The notes below the pieces were generated by a model that was not told the DNA's origin, did no database searches, and saw only the letters and a list, made by a program, of their open reading frames with translations. The position numbers and the translations under genes are program-made. This document shows, in pieces, positions 17,322 through 26,147 of a stretch of 64,000 nt of DNA; position 1 is the first letter of the stretch; every line of letters begins with the position of its first letter. The stretch is from UBA2421 sp002343075 (GTDB lineage: Bacteria > Planctomycetota > Phycisphaerae > Tepidisphaerales > Tepidisphaeraceae): the NCBI GenBank assembly GCA_937982565.1, contig CALJLN010000038.1:82691-146690 (forward strand), in the 5' to 3' direction.

Positions 17322-18524
17322 TTATCGGGGGAAAAAGAATATTAGAAGCTCGCGAAAGCGTTCTGACCAAGCGGCTTCGTTGTGCGCAGCCCCTGCCGCC
17401 TCTACATACTTAAAATCCTTCTCGCGCACTCGTCCCGCCGTGTGAAGTGCTTCGGCGTAGTCGCGGGCCGCGCGAATGACCTCGTTGGCACTGTCAGGAT
17501 CATTCCCCTCCGCGGTACCCATATCGAGCCAGATTCGGCACCCAGCGGTCCATGCTGCATCTCGACGAACGGTTTCAACAGCAGTCATGTTTGCCCACCA
17601 CAGCGACGGGGACATGGCGCCGCACAGGCCTACCACATCGGGGTACGTCCGGGCGATGTGCAACGATATAAGCCCCCCCAAGGATGAGCCGCAAACGCCC
17701 GTGAACTCCCGTTCAGGACTGGTTCGATAGGTCTTATCAATGAAAGGCTTTAACTCAGTCATGAGGAAACGCGCATACTTGTCGCCATTCCCTCCTTCCC
17801 CGCGGAGAAGGTCAATGACTGGCGTGTACTCGGCAATCCGCGCGACGCCGGCATTGGCGACGGCAACGATGATGATCGGCTTAATCTTACCTTCATTGAT
17901 CAGCGCCTCGGCAATCTCATCCGCGCGCCACTCGCCAGCGAAACTCGTCGCGTCATCGAACACGTTCTGACCATCGTGCATGTACAGCACGGGATAGCGT
18001 CGGTCGGGCACCAGATCATAGTCCGGTGGCAGGTAAACCCACACCGGGCGGCGGTTGTCGAGAATGCGCGACTCAAAGTCGTCCAGCGAGCGGATGTTTC
18101 CCGTCAGCGTATGTTGCTTCACCGTGGGAGCCGATTCGGTCGAGGCCCACGCGGCGACGGTGCACTTGATCGTTGAGTTGGCCTTCACGCTTGCGATGCG
18201 GTTGGGTAGTTGGCTGCCGTCGGCGCGCTGCTCGACCGAATCCCAGTGTCCGAGGGTAAACTTATATTCAAGTGAGCCTTGTTCCGGCAGGTCGAGGGTG
18301 AGTTGGTAGCGACCCTCCTTCACTTTTTGCAGTTCCCGCCCCGCTGCTTGCCACTCTCCCAGCTCGGCGCTGCTTCCCGCGATGTAGACACGCGCATCGG
18401 CAGGAGTCGACCGTGGGACGGTCACCTCAAACGTCACAGTCGCGCCGCGTGCGGTGCCGAAGAGCATGGCGAGCCATGTTGTGAAAACTAGACGTGACCA
18501 ATTGGACATAAGACGGACTCTCAT
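17322..18524 (-). CDS. Exported esterase (enterochelin-esterase/esterase D type) with N-terminal starch-binding-like domain
   Basis: About 400 residues. The start is uncertain: ATG 18524 (used here) or ATG 18509; both leave a signal peptide (LVFTTWLAMLFGTARG). Residues about 30-125 resemble a CBM20/CBM48-like beta-sandwich (VTFEVTVPRSTPADARVYIAG, ELGEWQAAG). The esterase part has VWVYLPPDYD, PVLYMHDGQNVFDD, the nucleophile elbow GVCGSSLGGLISLH (GxSxxG), and late Asp and His residues (AAGAAHNEAAW, catalytic His). These enzymes hydrolyse esters outside the cytoplasm; substrates range from siderophores to polysaccharide esters and cannot be fixed here. No iron-uptake genes are adjacent. Confidence 0.85.
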   Translation of the reverse strand: MRVRLMSNWSRLVFTTWLAMLFGTARGATVTFEVTVPRSTPADARVYIAGSSAELGEWQAAGRELQKVKEGRYQLTLDLPEQGSLEYKFTLGHWDSVEQRADGSQLPNRIASVKANSTIKCTVAAWASTESAPTVKQHTLTGNIRSLDDFESRILDNRRPVWVYLPPDYDLVPDRRYPVLYMHDGQNVFDDATSFAGEWRADEIAEALINEGKIKPIIIVAVANAGVARIAEYTPVIDLLRGEGGNGDKYARFLMTELKPFIDKTYRTSPEREFTGVCGSSLGGLISLHIARTYPDVVGLCGAMSPSLWWANMTAVETVRRDAAWTAGCRIWLDMGTAEGNDPDSANEVIRAARDYAEALHTAGRVREKDFKYVEAAGAAHNEAAWSERFRELLIFFFPR

Positions 18525-18739
18525 TGCCGGGAAAGAGCACTCGGCAGTCGACCATCGCCGTACCACAAATGATAGCCCAATCCGGTCGCGCAGAAACTGC
18601 CCGACCGGGCAGATGCTGACGCCCCGCTGCCTTGGAGGTAGTCCGATGGCCACTTGCATTGTTGACGCGCACTCTTAGGATGCCAGCCGACGGGTTGTAT
18701 GTTAGCGGTTCGACCGCCGATCATTTGAGTGATTGAGCA

Positions 18740-19219
18740 TTGAAGTTTAATCTAGTTGACAAGATCGAACACATTGACGACGACCGCATCACCGCCGTCA
18801 AGCAGGTGAGCTTGGCGGAGGAGTACTTAGCCGACCATTTTCCCACATTCCCGGTGCTTCCGGGGGTAATGATGGTCGAAGCTGTAACCCAGGCGGCAGG
18901 CTGGTTGCTGCACCACCGCCGGGGTTTCTCGAAGTCGATGGTAGTGCTTCGGGAGGCGCGGCATGTGAAGTATGGCCGCTTTGTAGCCCCCGGCGACTGG
19001 CTCCGGCTGGAAGTAGAGTTTGTGAAGGATACTGAAACGGGCGCGCTTTTCCGCGCCGCGGGTTCGGTCGGTGCTTCGCAGGCGTTGGCCGCGCGGCTCG
19101 AGTTGGCATACTTCGATCTTGCCGAGAAAAATCCGGACCTGATTCGGTTTGATGAAAAAATGCGCAGGCACACAAGTGAGCGATTTCAGCTGCTTCGGCC
19201 AGCGAGCGTGACGATCTGA
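18740..19219 (+). CDS. FabZ-like 3-hydroxyacyl-ACP dehydratase, catalytic residues intact
   Basis: The 159-residue hotdog-fold protein starts at TTG. It keeps the FabZ active site: HFPTFPVLPGVMMVEAVTQ, where His33 and Glu47 are the catalytic pair with the normal 14-residue spacing. FabZ dehydrates 3-hydroxyacyl-ACP to trans-2-enoyl-ACP. It is the first gene of a five-gene run containing an ACP, a second dehydratase-like protein and two ketosynthase-like proteins, so it likely serves a dedicated acyl pathway rather than, or in addition to, housekeeping fatty acid synthesis. Confidence 0.88.
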   Translation: MKFNLVDKIEHIDDDRITAVKQVSLAEEYLADHFPTFPVLPGVMMVEAVTQAAGWLLHHRRGFSKSMVVLREARHVKYGRFVAPGDWLRLEVEFVKDTETGALFRAAGSVGASQALAARLELAYFDLAEKNPDLIRFDEKMRRHTSERFQLLRPASVTI

Positions 19220-19272
19220 AATTGAAGCCTGCCGGGGCAATGCCGGCGCAAAGAACGATGAGGAATTGACCC

Positions 19273-19665
19273 ATGGCGATGTCCCGCGAGGAAATCTATT
19301 CAAAGGTGCAGGCGGTCCTCGTTGACGCCCTTGGTGTGGATGATGACGAAGTCACCCCGACCTCTGTTATCCGTGACGACCTTGGTGCCGAGTCGATCGA
19401 TTTTCTGGACATTATGTTCCGCCTCGAAAAGGCATTTGGCATCAAAATCCCCCGCGGGGAGTTACTACCGGACAACGTGGCCAACGATCCGAATTTCGTA
19501 AAAGATGGCAAGGTGACCCCCGAAGCGATCGCCATGCTGAAGGAGAAAATGCCTCACTCCGACTTTGGCGAGTTTGAGAAAGATCCGCAGCTCGACCACA
19601 TGAGCAAGCTTTTCACGGTCAATGCGATTGTGAACTATGTCGAAGGTAAGCTGAAGGCGAGCTGA
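19273..19665 (+). CDS. Acyl carrier protein, extended
   Basis: The 130-residue protein has the phosphopantetheine attachment motif DDLGAESIDFLD with Ser41, preceded by the usual first helix and followed by MFRLEKAFGIKIPRGE. It is longer than ordinary ACPs (about 80 residues): some 35-40 extra residues, NVANDPNFVKDGKVTPEAIA and KDPQLDHMSKLF, lie between helix II and the final helix. ATG 19273 has an AGGAA site upstream. The position between two dehydratase-type genes marks it as the dedicated carrier of this cassette. Confidence 0.92.
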   Translation: MAMSREEIYSKVQAVLVDALGVDDDEVTPTSVIRDDLGAESIDFLDIMFRLEKAFGIKIPRGELLPDNVANDPNFVKDGKVTPEAIAMLKEKMPHSDFGEFEKDPQLDHMSKLFTVNAIVNYVEGKLKAS

Positions 19666-19747
19666 ATGCCGCTCGCGCCTGCTGAGAGGCCTGATGTTTG
19701 CTGCCGGACAGATCTTGCTGCATTTACCCCAGTCGATTCGTTAACTC

Positions 19748-20251
19748 ATGCGTTGGTACTGGATTGACAAGTTCGTCGAGTTTACACCAAAGCAGTCAGC
19801 TTCCGCGGTGAAGGCTGTGTCGCTCGCGGAAGAGCACATGCACGATCTTTACCCCGATTTCCCTATTGTCCCGCACAGCCTGATCATCGAAGGGATGGCG
19901 CAGACCGCCGGCATGTTGGTCGGGGAAGCGCGCGGGTACAAAGAGAAGGTGATCCTTGCGAAGATCAATCGGGCGACCTTCCATAGGCTCGTGCGGCCGG
20001 GTGAGACCATCGTCTATACCGCCACGGTTGAGCAGATGAATGACACCGGCGCGAGCATCCGCGGGAGGGTCGGTGTTCGTGCAGCCGAAACAGACACACC
20101 CGTGGAACTGGCGGCGGAGATCGAACTGATGTTCAGCCATATTGACAACAACCTCGCTGGCATGGAGTTCCCGGCGCACAACTTCGTTTTCACCGAACAC
20201 TTCACCGAGCTTCAACGCGTGTTCGGCATCGATACCAATGTGAGGATTTAG
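19748..20251 (+). CDS. FabZ/FabA-like dehydratase homologue lacking the catalytic His
   Basis: The 167-residue hotdog-fold protein is a paralogue of the 18740 dehydratase (shared WIDKFVEF and AVSLAEEH starts). In the active-site segment LYPDFPIVPHSLIIEGMAQ, the catalytic His of FabZ is replaced by Leu34 and the following PG by PH, while Glu48 is kept at the right spacing. His32 and His43 lie nearby but not in the canonical position. It is therefore either inactive and a structural partner of the first dehydratase, a thioesterase/isomerase-like hotdog enzyme, or uses a displaced His. It ends one base before the ketosynthase-like gene. Confidence 0.8.
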   Translation: MRWYWIDKFVEFTPKQSASAVKAVSLAEEHMHDLYPDFPIVPHSLIIEGMAQTAGMLVGEARGYKEKVILAKINRATFHRLVRPGETIVYTATVEQMNDTGASIRGRVGVRAAETDTPVELAAEIELMFSHIDNNLAGMEFPAHNFVFTEHFTELQRVFGIDTNVRI

Positions 20252-20252
20252 C

Positions 20253-21596
20253 GTGCGCAGAGTGGTCGTGACGGGCGTCGGCGTAGTCAGCCCGATTGGC
20301 ATCGGAGCCGACGCATTCTGGTCCAGCCTGACGGCAGGCAAGGTGGGCGTGCGGTCGATCAGCCTCTTTGATGCGTCTGGGTTTCCCTGCCAGATCGCCG
20401 GGGAGGTACCACCCTACAAAATTGGCGAGTTTGTTCCTAAGAGCTACCGAAAAGGCACGAAGGTAATGGCTCGCGATATCGAGTTGGCTGTTATTGCCGC
20501 CGATGATGCCTTCAAGAGTGCCGGCCTTCAGTCGCAGGCATACACCGAGAAGCCCACGTTTGACGCGACCCGCTTCGGCTGCAACATCGGCGCTGGCTTG
20601 ATCTCATGCGAACTTGACGAACTGACCAGCGCAATGACGACCGCGCGGGGCGAGTCGGGCAGCAACACGCTGAGCCTTGAAAAATGGGGCCGCGAGGGCA
20701 TGCAGCAACTCACGCCGCTATGGTTGCTGAAATATCTGCCAAACATGCTTGCGTGTCATGTAACGATCATTCACGGGCTGATGGGCCCCAGCAACACAAT
20801 CACATGTGACGCCGCCAGCAGTCATCTCGCAATCGGCGAAGCATTCCGCACCATTCAGCGAGGCAAAGCCGACGTGGCCATCTGCGGCGGGGCTGAGAGT
20901 CGGGTGAATCCGATGGGGCTTGTCCGACAGCAATTGCTCAATCGCCTGAACGCATCCGACAACGGACGTCCCGAGCAGGCACTCCGGCCTTTTGACCCCG
21001 CCGCCAGAGGAACCGTGTTTGGCGAGGGTGGCGGATTGCTCATTCTGGAGGAGTATGAGGCGGCAAAGTCTCGTGGTGCAAGGATTTACGCAGAGCTTGT
21101 CGGCTTCGCGGCGTCGCAGGATACGCACCGAGTCACCGAGCCTGAGCCCACCGGCCATAGCTATGCCAAGGCGATTGAGAACTCTCTGAAAGATGCCAAG
21201 CTGACCGGCGACGATATTGATCTGATCATCCCACACGGGACAGGCATCGCCAAGGACGATCGCGCCGAGCTAAACGGGCTGCGCCGGGCGCTCGGGGCGA
21301 ATCTATCGCAGATCGCCCTTTCCACGGTGAAGCCGCAAACCGGCCTGCTCGGAGCAGGGTGCGGAGTCGATGCGTGTGCCGCTGTGCTGGCTGTTGCCCA
21401 TTCGACGCTTCCCCCCGCCATCAATTCGCCCGGCGTGTGCGAAGGAACTACACTTAACGTCAGCGCCACCGCTCGCGAGAAGCCCGTCCGTGCCGTTGTC
21501 AGCAGCGTTTATTCACTTGGTGGGCAGAATGCCTCGTTGGTGTTTAGCTCTCTCAAATCTGCCTCTACCGGGTTGCAGACTGCTGCGGGTGAGTGA
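20253..21596 (+). CDS. Ketosynthase-like protein without catalytic Cys (chain-length-factor-like)
   Basis: The 447-residue protein has the thiolase fold of KAS II (VVVTGVGVVSPIGIGADAFW). GTG start, one base after the preceding stop. Aligning GPSNTITCDAASSHLAIG with the FabF segment GPSISIATACTSGVHNIG places Ala187 at the nucleophile position; Cys185 is two residues too early. The first catalytic His is retained (IPHGTG) but the second, in KSxxGH, is lost (VKPQTGLLGAG). Such paired degenerate KS subunits act as chain-length factors in type II polyketide and aryl polyene systems. The intact KS is encoded next. Confidence 0.88.
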   Translation: MRRVVVTGVGVVSPIGIGADAFWSSLTAGKVGVRSISLFDASGFPCQIAGEVPPYKIGEFVPKSYRKGTKVMARDIELAVIAADDAFKSAGLQSQAYTEKPTFDATRFGCNIGAGLISCELDELTSAMTTARGESGSNTLSLEKWGREGMQQLTPLWLLKYLPNMLACHVTIIHGLMGPSNTITCDAASSHLAIGEAFRTIQRGKADVAICGGAESRVNPMGLVRQQLLNRLNASDNGRPEQALRPFDPAARGTVFGEGGGLLILEEYEAAKSRGARIYAELVGFAASQDTHRVTEPEPTGHSYAKAIENSLKDAKLTGDDIDLIIPHGTGIAKDDRAELNGLRRALGANLSQIALSTVKPQTGLLGAGCGVDACAAVLAVAHSTLPPAINSPGVCEGTTLNVSATAREKPVRAVVSSVYSLGGQNASLVFSSLKSASTGLQTAAGE

Positions 21597-21614
21597 ACTG
21601 AATTGAAACAAACC

Positions 21615-22901
21615 ATGAATCGAGTCGTCATCACCGGAATAGGCTGGATCACCCCGATGGGTCACGACATCGAGTCGGCGTGGAAACGCCTGCTCGCCGG
21701 CGACAGCGGAATTGCGCATACCAGTATTTTCAACGCACGGTCGTTTCCAACCACGATCAGCGCCGAAGTGAAGGGTTTCAAACTCTCCGACCACATCGCC
21801 GATTTTGCTACCCACAGCATGGCGGGCCGCAATACGCAGTTTGCGCTGGCGGCGTGTGGGCAGGCTTGGAGCAATGCAAGACTCGATAAGGCAACGCTCG
21901 ACCTCGACCGCGTCGGGATCTACCTCGGTGCCGGCGAAGGCGAGTTGGATTTTGACGCATACACCACCGCCTCCCTGGCATCATGGGATGCCGACCACGG
22001 CAAGATCGATGCTGTGAAATGGGCGAAGATCGCCATGGAACGGATGCAGCCGTTCCGCGAAGTCGAGCAGGAACCCAACATGCCCCTCTCTCACCTGGCG
22101 CTGCTTACCGGCGCACGGGGGCCAGCGTTCAACTGTCTCACTGCTTGCGCCGCCAGCACACAGGCGATCGGTGAGGCGGCGATGATTATCCGGCGCGGCG
22201 ATGCCGATGTGATGATCGGCGGCGGCGCGCACTCTATGATTCATCCGTTCGGTGTGACGGGATTCAACCGATTGACAGCGCTCTCGCAGGCCAACGACGA
22301 CCCCCGCCGCGCCAGCAGGCCGTTTGATGCCAATCGCGGCGGTTTTGTGCTCGGCGAGGGCGCGGGGATGGTTATCCTGGAAAGCCTGGAACACGCACAG
22401 ATGCGTGGCGCGCCCATTCTCGCCGAAGTGGTCGGCTACGGCTCCACCGCCGACGCGTTTCGCATTACCGACCAGCATCCCGATGGCACTGGAGCAGTGA
22501 TCGCCATGCGCGAAGCCCTCGACGATGCCAGGCTTGCGCCGACCGATATCCAATATATCAACGCCCACGGCACCGGCACGAAAGAAAACGACGGCAATGA
22601 GACCGCTGCGATAAAGCAGGTGTTTGGCGCACATGCCAAGGAGGTGCCGGTGAGCAGCATCAAGAGCATGATGGGCCACCTCATCGCCGCTGCCGGCGCG
22701 GTGGAGATGATTACCTGCGTGCTGGCGCTGCGCGATCAGGTGCTCCCACCGACGATGAACCTCGATCATCCCGACCCCGAATGCGACCTCGACTATGTTC
22801 CCAACGCTGCCCGCGCAGCGAAGGTGCACGCAGTGATGAGCAACAGCTTCGGTTTCGGGGGGCAGAACGATACGATTATCATTAAGCGATTTATTTCTTG
22901 A
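21615..22901 (+). CDS. Beta-ketoacyl-ACP synthase (KAS II type), catalytically complete
   Basis: The 428-residue protein starts at ATG (MNRVVITGIGWITP); an in-frame TTG at 21603 is an alternative. The catalytic triad is present: Cys178 in LTACAASTQAIGEA, His in NAHGTGTKEND, and Lys/His in IKSMMGHLIAAAGA. It performs decarboxylative condensation of acyl groups with malonyl-ACP. Its partner is the upstream Cys-less homologue. No ketoreductase, enoyl reductase or malonyl transferase is encoded beside them, so the cassette must borrow these from the housekeeping pathway. Confidence 0.93.
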   Translation: MNRVVITGIGWITPMGHDIESAWKRLLAGDSGIAHTSIFNARSFPTTISAEVKGFKLSDHIADFATHSMAGRNTQFALAACGQAWSNARLDKATLDLDRVGIYLGAGEGELDFDAYTTASLASWDADHGKIDAVKWAKIAMERMQPFREVEQEPNMPLSHLALLTGARGPAFNCLTACAASTQAIGEAAMIIRRGDADVMIGGGAHSMIHPFGVTGFNRLTALSQANDDPRRASRPFDANRGGFVLGEGAGMVILESLEHAQMRGAPILAEVVGYGSTADAFRITDQHPDGTGAVIAMREALDDARLAPTDIQYINAHGTGTKENDGNETAAIKQVFGAHAKEVPVSSIKSMMGHLIAAAGAVEMITCVLALRDQVLPPTMNLDHPDPECDLDYVPNAARAAKVHAVMSNSFGFGGQNDTIIIKRFIS

Positions 22902-22926
22902 CGTTCTAGCCGAACTTGGGTAGATT
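22898..22926 (+). promoter_or_regulatory. Candidate sigma70 promoter for the prepilin-like gene
   Basis: TTGACG (22898-22903), a 17-base spacer and TAGATT (22921-22926). It overlaps the stop codon of the ketosynthase gene and lies 75 bases before the next ATG. Confidence 0.4.
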
Positions 22927-23000
22927 ATACAAGTTATGTAATTCGACGATTGCAAGGGCTGTCGTCGTTTTCGAGCCACACCCTCCTCCGGAGGCCCGCC

Positions 23001-23912
23001 ATGAACGATCGCCGACGTGGTTTCACGCTTGTTGAGCTGCTTGTGGTCATTGGGATTATCGCCCTGCTTGTAGGCATTTTGCTACCGGCACTCTCGAAGG
23101 CGAAAATGCAAGCCAATTCAGTCAAATGTCTGAGCAATCTCCGACAGATCGGACAGGCTTTTTTCTTGTACGAGCGAGACTACAACGGTGCGTGGCCGGT
23201 TTGTGCTCACCACGACGCCTCGGGAGGTGGTACTGTGCTGGCCAAGCGCTACCCCGCCGGTCACGGCGATCGCCAGTGGATGGATTTTCTCGCGCCGTAC
23301 ATTGTCGGGAAGAAGACGATCGCTGAGGCCCGCGATTTGGAGGAGGCACGGGACAGCTACGACAAGTTTGCGTGCCCAAGCTTTGTGCGGAAGGGCGACA
23401 AGGATCCTTGGTACTTTGGCAACCCGTTGGGTCCAACGTCGTTGATAGGCTATGCGATGACCTATCACCCGACATACTACGAGGATCGCATGTATCGCGG
23501 AATGGACTTCGGGCCTGCAAGGCGCCGAATGGCTGCAATCACGCGAACCGATATTGACGGGCAGTATGTGAAGGGTAGTGTCTGGCGCAAGCATGGCTCT
23601 GAGAGGGTCGTGGTTGCGGACGCCGACGGCAGTATTGTCTTCACCATCATTCAATTCCATCCGATCAACATCAACTTTCAGCCGTTCGTCGCTGAAGGGG
23701 CACCCTTTAATGAGAAGACCACGTTCCTTGTAAACGGCATCAGACATACCAAGCCGAGCACCACGCGCCAGCAAGCCATCAAGGTGAAGGGCATGAACGC
23801 ACTCTTTGCGGACGGTCACGCATCGACTGTTACAGTGCGCGAATGCTGGGTCGGCATGACATACGTCCCAAGGGACCGATCCGGAGTGTTTCTCGATTTT
23901 CCGAGCAACTAG
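23001..23912 (+). CDS. Prepilin-like (type II pseudopilin) exported protein
   Basis: The 303-residue product starts at ATG with GGAGG six bases upstream. The N-terminus RRRGFTLVELLVVIGIIALL is a class III prepilin leader: cleavage after Gly and methylation of Phe by PilD are expected, followed by the hydrophobic assembly helix. The globular part ends with the motif NALFADGHAST, typical of the large planctomycete prepilin-like families (DUF1559 and the related H-X9-DG group). Planctomycete genomes carry many such proteins; their function (surface filaments or secretion) is poorly known. Confidence 0.9.
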   Translation: MNDRRRGFTLVELLVVIGIIALLVGILLPALSKAKMQANSVKCLSNLRQIGQAFFLYERDYNGAWPVCAHHDASGGGTVLAKRYPAGHGDRQWMDFLAPYIVGKKTIAEARDLEEARDSYDKFACPSFVRKGDKDPWYFGNPLGPTSLIGYAMTYHPTYYEDRMYRGMDFGPARRRMAAITRTDIDGQYVKGSVWRKHGSERVVVADADGSIVFTIIQFHPININFQPFVAEGAPFNEKTTFLVNGIRHTKPSTTRQQAIKVKGMNALFADGHASTVTVRECWVGMTYVPRDRSGVFLDFPSN

Positions 23913-24023
23913 GGGTCGCGTTTGAGACCGTTGTTACAATCGGAAAGCTTTGCCCAGATTTCAGGGATCAATGACGCAGGCAGCTCGACGAATTGGGTCA
24001 TTCTAGGAAACGTGATACGAGTC

Positions 24024-24040
24024 GGTGGTAAGTTATCACC
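24024..24040. promoter_or_regulatory. Imperfect palindrome in the leader of the PEP-CTERM gene
   Basis: GGTGGTAA-G-TTATCACC (one mismatch per arm) lies 39-55 bases before the ATG. It may be an operator or a leader hairpin. Confidence 0.25.
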
Positions 24041-24078
24041 TTAACCGTTTGATTCAGAATCATTCTTTCGGAGGAGAT

Positions 24079-25872
24079 ATGCAGATGAATTCTATTCGTA
24101 ATGTCGCCGCAGTCGCGGCAGTTTCGCTGGCTGCCTCGACGGCGCTGGCACAGTCGTTTCAGATTTCCGTCGGTGTCCGTGAAACCGGCACAACCGAGCC
24201 CATCGGTGGCAACGGTGGTACGGCCAACGGCATCGAGTGGATCAACCTCGATGGCCAGGTGCTCAACATCGACGGTAGCTGGCAGCAGTTCGTTTTCAAT
24301 TTTGGCACCGACCCCGTCCAGGGTTTCGCCGGCGCGACCGCCAATGGCGTCCTTGATGGTACGCGGGGCACAATCGAACATATCCGCATTCGCAACATCA
24401 GCGCCGTGCGCGATGACATCAGCCTGTGGATTGATGACGTGGTGAACACCGTCGGCGGTACGCCGAACGTGCTGGCTGATTTTGAGGCCCCCTTCACCTC
24501 AGGTCAGGAAGTGATGTTCCAGGAACCCCGCTTCAGCGGCTCGACCGCCGGGTTCCTCGCCCTTTCTCCAAACACCGGCGGCGTGGATGACACAATTGCT
24601 CAGAGCGGCCTGCAGTCGTACCGGGAGACATTTGCGTTCAACACGGCGGCTACAACGGCGTGGATTCGCCTCACCACCTTCAACGCGAGCAATCTGCCGA
24701 ATCCGACAATCGATTACAGCCCGGGTAACCAGCTCAGCTTCTGGATGCGCGCTGAGACAACCCTGCCATCGATTCGATGGGTTGCGGACGCAGATGGCAA
24801 CTGGTCAGACGGGAACAACTGGAACCAGGGGCTGATTCCTGGTGTTGGCATCAGCGACGGCGTGAACTTCATCGCAGGGATCACCGCTCCCCGGACGGTA
24901 ACCCTCGACTTCGCCTCCACGTTGAACAACATCAAGTTTGACAACGCAAACTCTTATACGATCGTTTCAAATGATCCGGCCAACAATCATCTGACCATGA
25001 CCTCGGCCAGCAGCTTCACCCCCGCCGCCATTGATGCCGTCACCGGCAGTCACCGGGTTGATGCACCGATTTTGCTCACCAACCGATCGCTTCAGCTCGG
25101 CGTGGCCGAAGCCGGTGCCGTGCTGACGATTGGCACTGAGATCAACTTCGATAGCCAGGCTATTCTTGCAACCAACTCGCTGGCCAAGACCGGGGCCGGC
25201 CGCGCAGATGTTCAGCGCGTGAAGACGGTTGGCGGCATGAACGTCGCCGCCGGAACGCTGCGGATTGTGCCACCATCGAGCGGTCCGGGTGTGGCAAGCA
25301 GCGTCAGCACGCTGACAATCGGTGGCGTCTCTCCCGCGACACCGACAGCGCAGCTTGATCTGACCAACAACGGCCTGATCATTGACTATCCTGAGACGGA
25401 TCCTCCGACTGTTTCGCCACTCGCTGATACAGTGGCTCGCATTACAGCGGGTCGCAATGGCGGAACATGGGATGGCAATGGCATCACCAGTTCGCTTGCC
25501 AACGCCAGCAACGGTAATGGGCTCGGCGTTGTTGAAGCCTCCGATCTTGGGATTACCAGTTTCATGGGTGAGACCGTCGATGGCACTGCAGTGCTTGTTC
25601 GATATACGCGTCTTGGCGACGCCAATCTCTCCGGCGGTGTCGACTTGGATGACTTCACGGCGCTTGCCACCGGATTCGGGCTTGGTTCAAAGTGGAGTCA
25701 AGGCGATTTCAACTATGACGGCGCGGTTGACCTTGGCGACTTTACCGAACTTGCGGCCAATTTCGGCACTGTGATCCCCGCCGACGCCGCTCGGGCTGTC
25801 CCTGAGCCGGCGAGCTTTGCTGTCGTTGGTCTGGCACTCGCCGGGCTTGCGGCACGGCGGCGTCGAGCCTGA
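24079..25872 (+). CDS. Secreted autotransporter-repeat-like protein with dockerin and PEP-CTERM anchor
   Basis: The 597-residue protein starts at ATG 24079 just after GGAGGAG (a second ATG is two codons later). After a signal peptide (VAAVAAVSLAASTALAQ) comes a beta-rich region, with WVADADGNWSDGNNWNQG typical of planctomycete and verrucomicrobial passenger repeats. Near the end, two dockerin-like Ca2+ repeats (GDANLSGGVDLDDFTALATG and GDFNYDGAVDLGDFTELAAN) precede a PEP-CTERM tail: PEPASFAVVGLALAGLAARR. PEP-CTERM is processed by an exosortase, which is not in the window. It is probably an extracellular or surface protein, function unknown. Confidence 0.92.
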   Translation: MQMNSIRNVAAVAAVSLAASTALAQSFQISVGVRETGTTEPIGGNGGTANGIEWINLDGQVLNIDGSWQQFVFNFGTDPVQGFAGATANGVLDGTRGTIEHIRIRNISAVRDDISLWIDDVVNTVGGTPNVLADFEAPFTSGQEVMFQEPRFSGSTAGFLALSPNTGGVDDTIAQSGLQSYRETFAFNTAATTAWIRLTTFNASNLPNPTIDYSPGNQLSFWMRAETTLPSIRWVADADGNWSDGNNWNQGLIPGVGISDGVNFIAGITAPRTVTLDFASTLNNIKFDNANSYTIVSNDPANNHLTMTSASSFTPAAIDAVTGSHRVDAPILLTNRSLQLGVAEAGAVLTIGTEINFDSQAILATNSLAKTGAGRADVQRVKTVGGMNVAAGTLRIVPPSSGPGVASSVSTLTIGGVSPATPTAQLDLTNNGLIIDYPETDPPTVSPLADTVARITAGRNGGTWDGNGITSSLANASNGNGLGVVEASDLGITSFMGETVDGTAVLVRYTRLGDANLSGGVDLDDFTALATGFGLGSKWSQGDFNYDGAVDLGDFTELAANFGTVIPADAARAVPEPASFAVVGLALAGLAARRRRA

Positions 25873-25909
25873 GTAATTCGCCCAAGGGCGCAACCTTGTT
25901 TGAGATCCA

Positions 25910-25943
25910 TCGCCCGGCGGGACCCATCCGTCCCGCCGGGCGA
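25910..25943 (+). terminator. Hairpin terminator after the PEP-CTERM gene
   Basis: TCGCCCGGCGGGA pairs perfectly with TCCCGCCGGGCGA (13 bp, 8-base loop). It starts 37 bases after the stop codon and is followed by a short TTT. It is strong as a structure but poor in U. Confidence 0.65.
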
Positions 25944-26073
25944 TTTCGTCTGAAATGTCTGGACGTCTGAAGGGCGCGTTTCATCGTGAATTGACGGTGT
26001 AGTGATCATCGAATACAGTTTTCGACCCTTCCGAACGCAGTTTTTGGATGGGCTTTGAGGAATCCAAATGACC

Positions 26074-26091
26074 GGCGGACCGAAGTCCGCC
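26074..26091 (+). promoter_or_regulatory. Stable hairpin in the efp upstream region
   Basis: GGCGGAC-CGAA-GTCCGCC is a perfect 7-bp stem with a tetraloop, 57-74 bases before the efp ATG. A second weaker repeat, TTTGGAT/ATCCAAA, lies at 26043-26068. These are possible leader structures; no known riboswitch is recognised. Confidence 0.3.
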
Positions 26092-26147
26092 CGCCTGCAG
26101 GGCGCGGGTGTCGAGTGTTTCGTTGTAAGATCAGTAAGGATAAGAAC

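Noticed and set aside
21981..22979. A 332-codon open frame on the minus strand opposite the ketosynthase gene
   Set aside because: It is antisense to a clearly conserved gene with intact catalytic motifs, and its translation has no recognisable domain.
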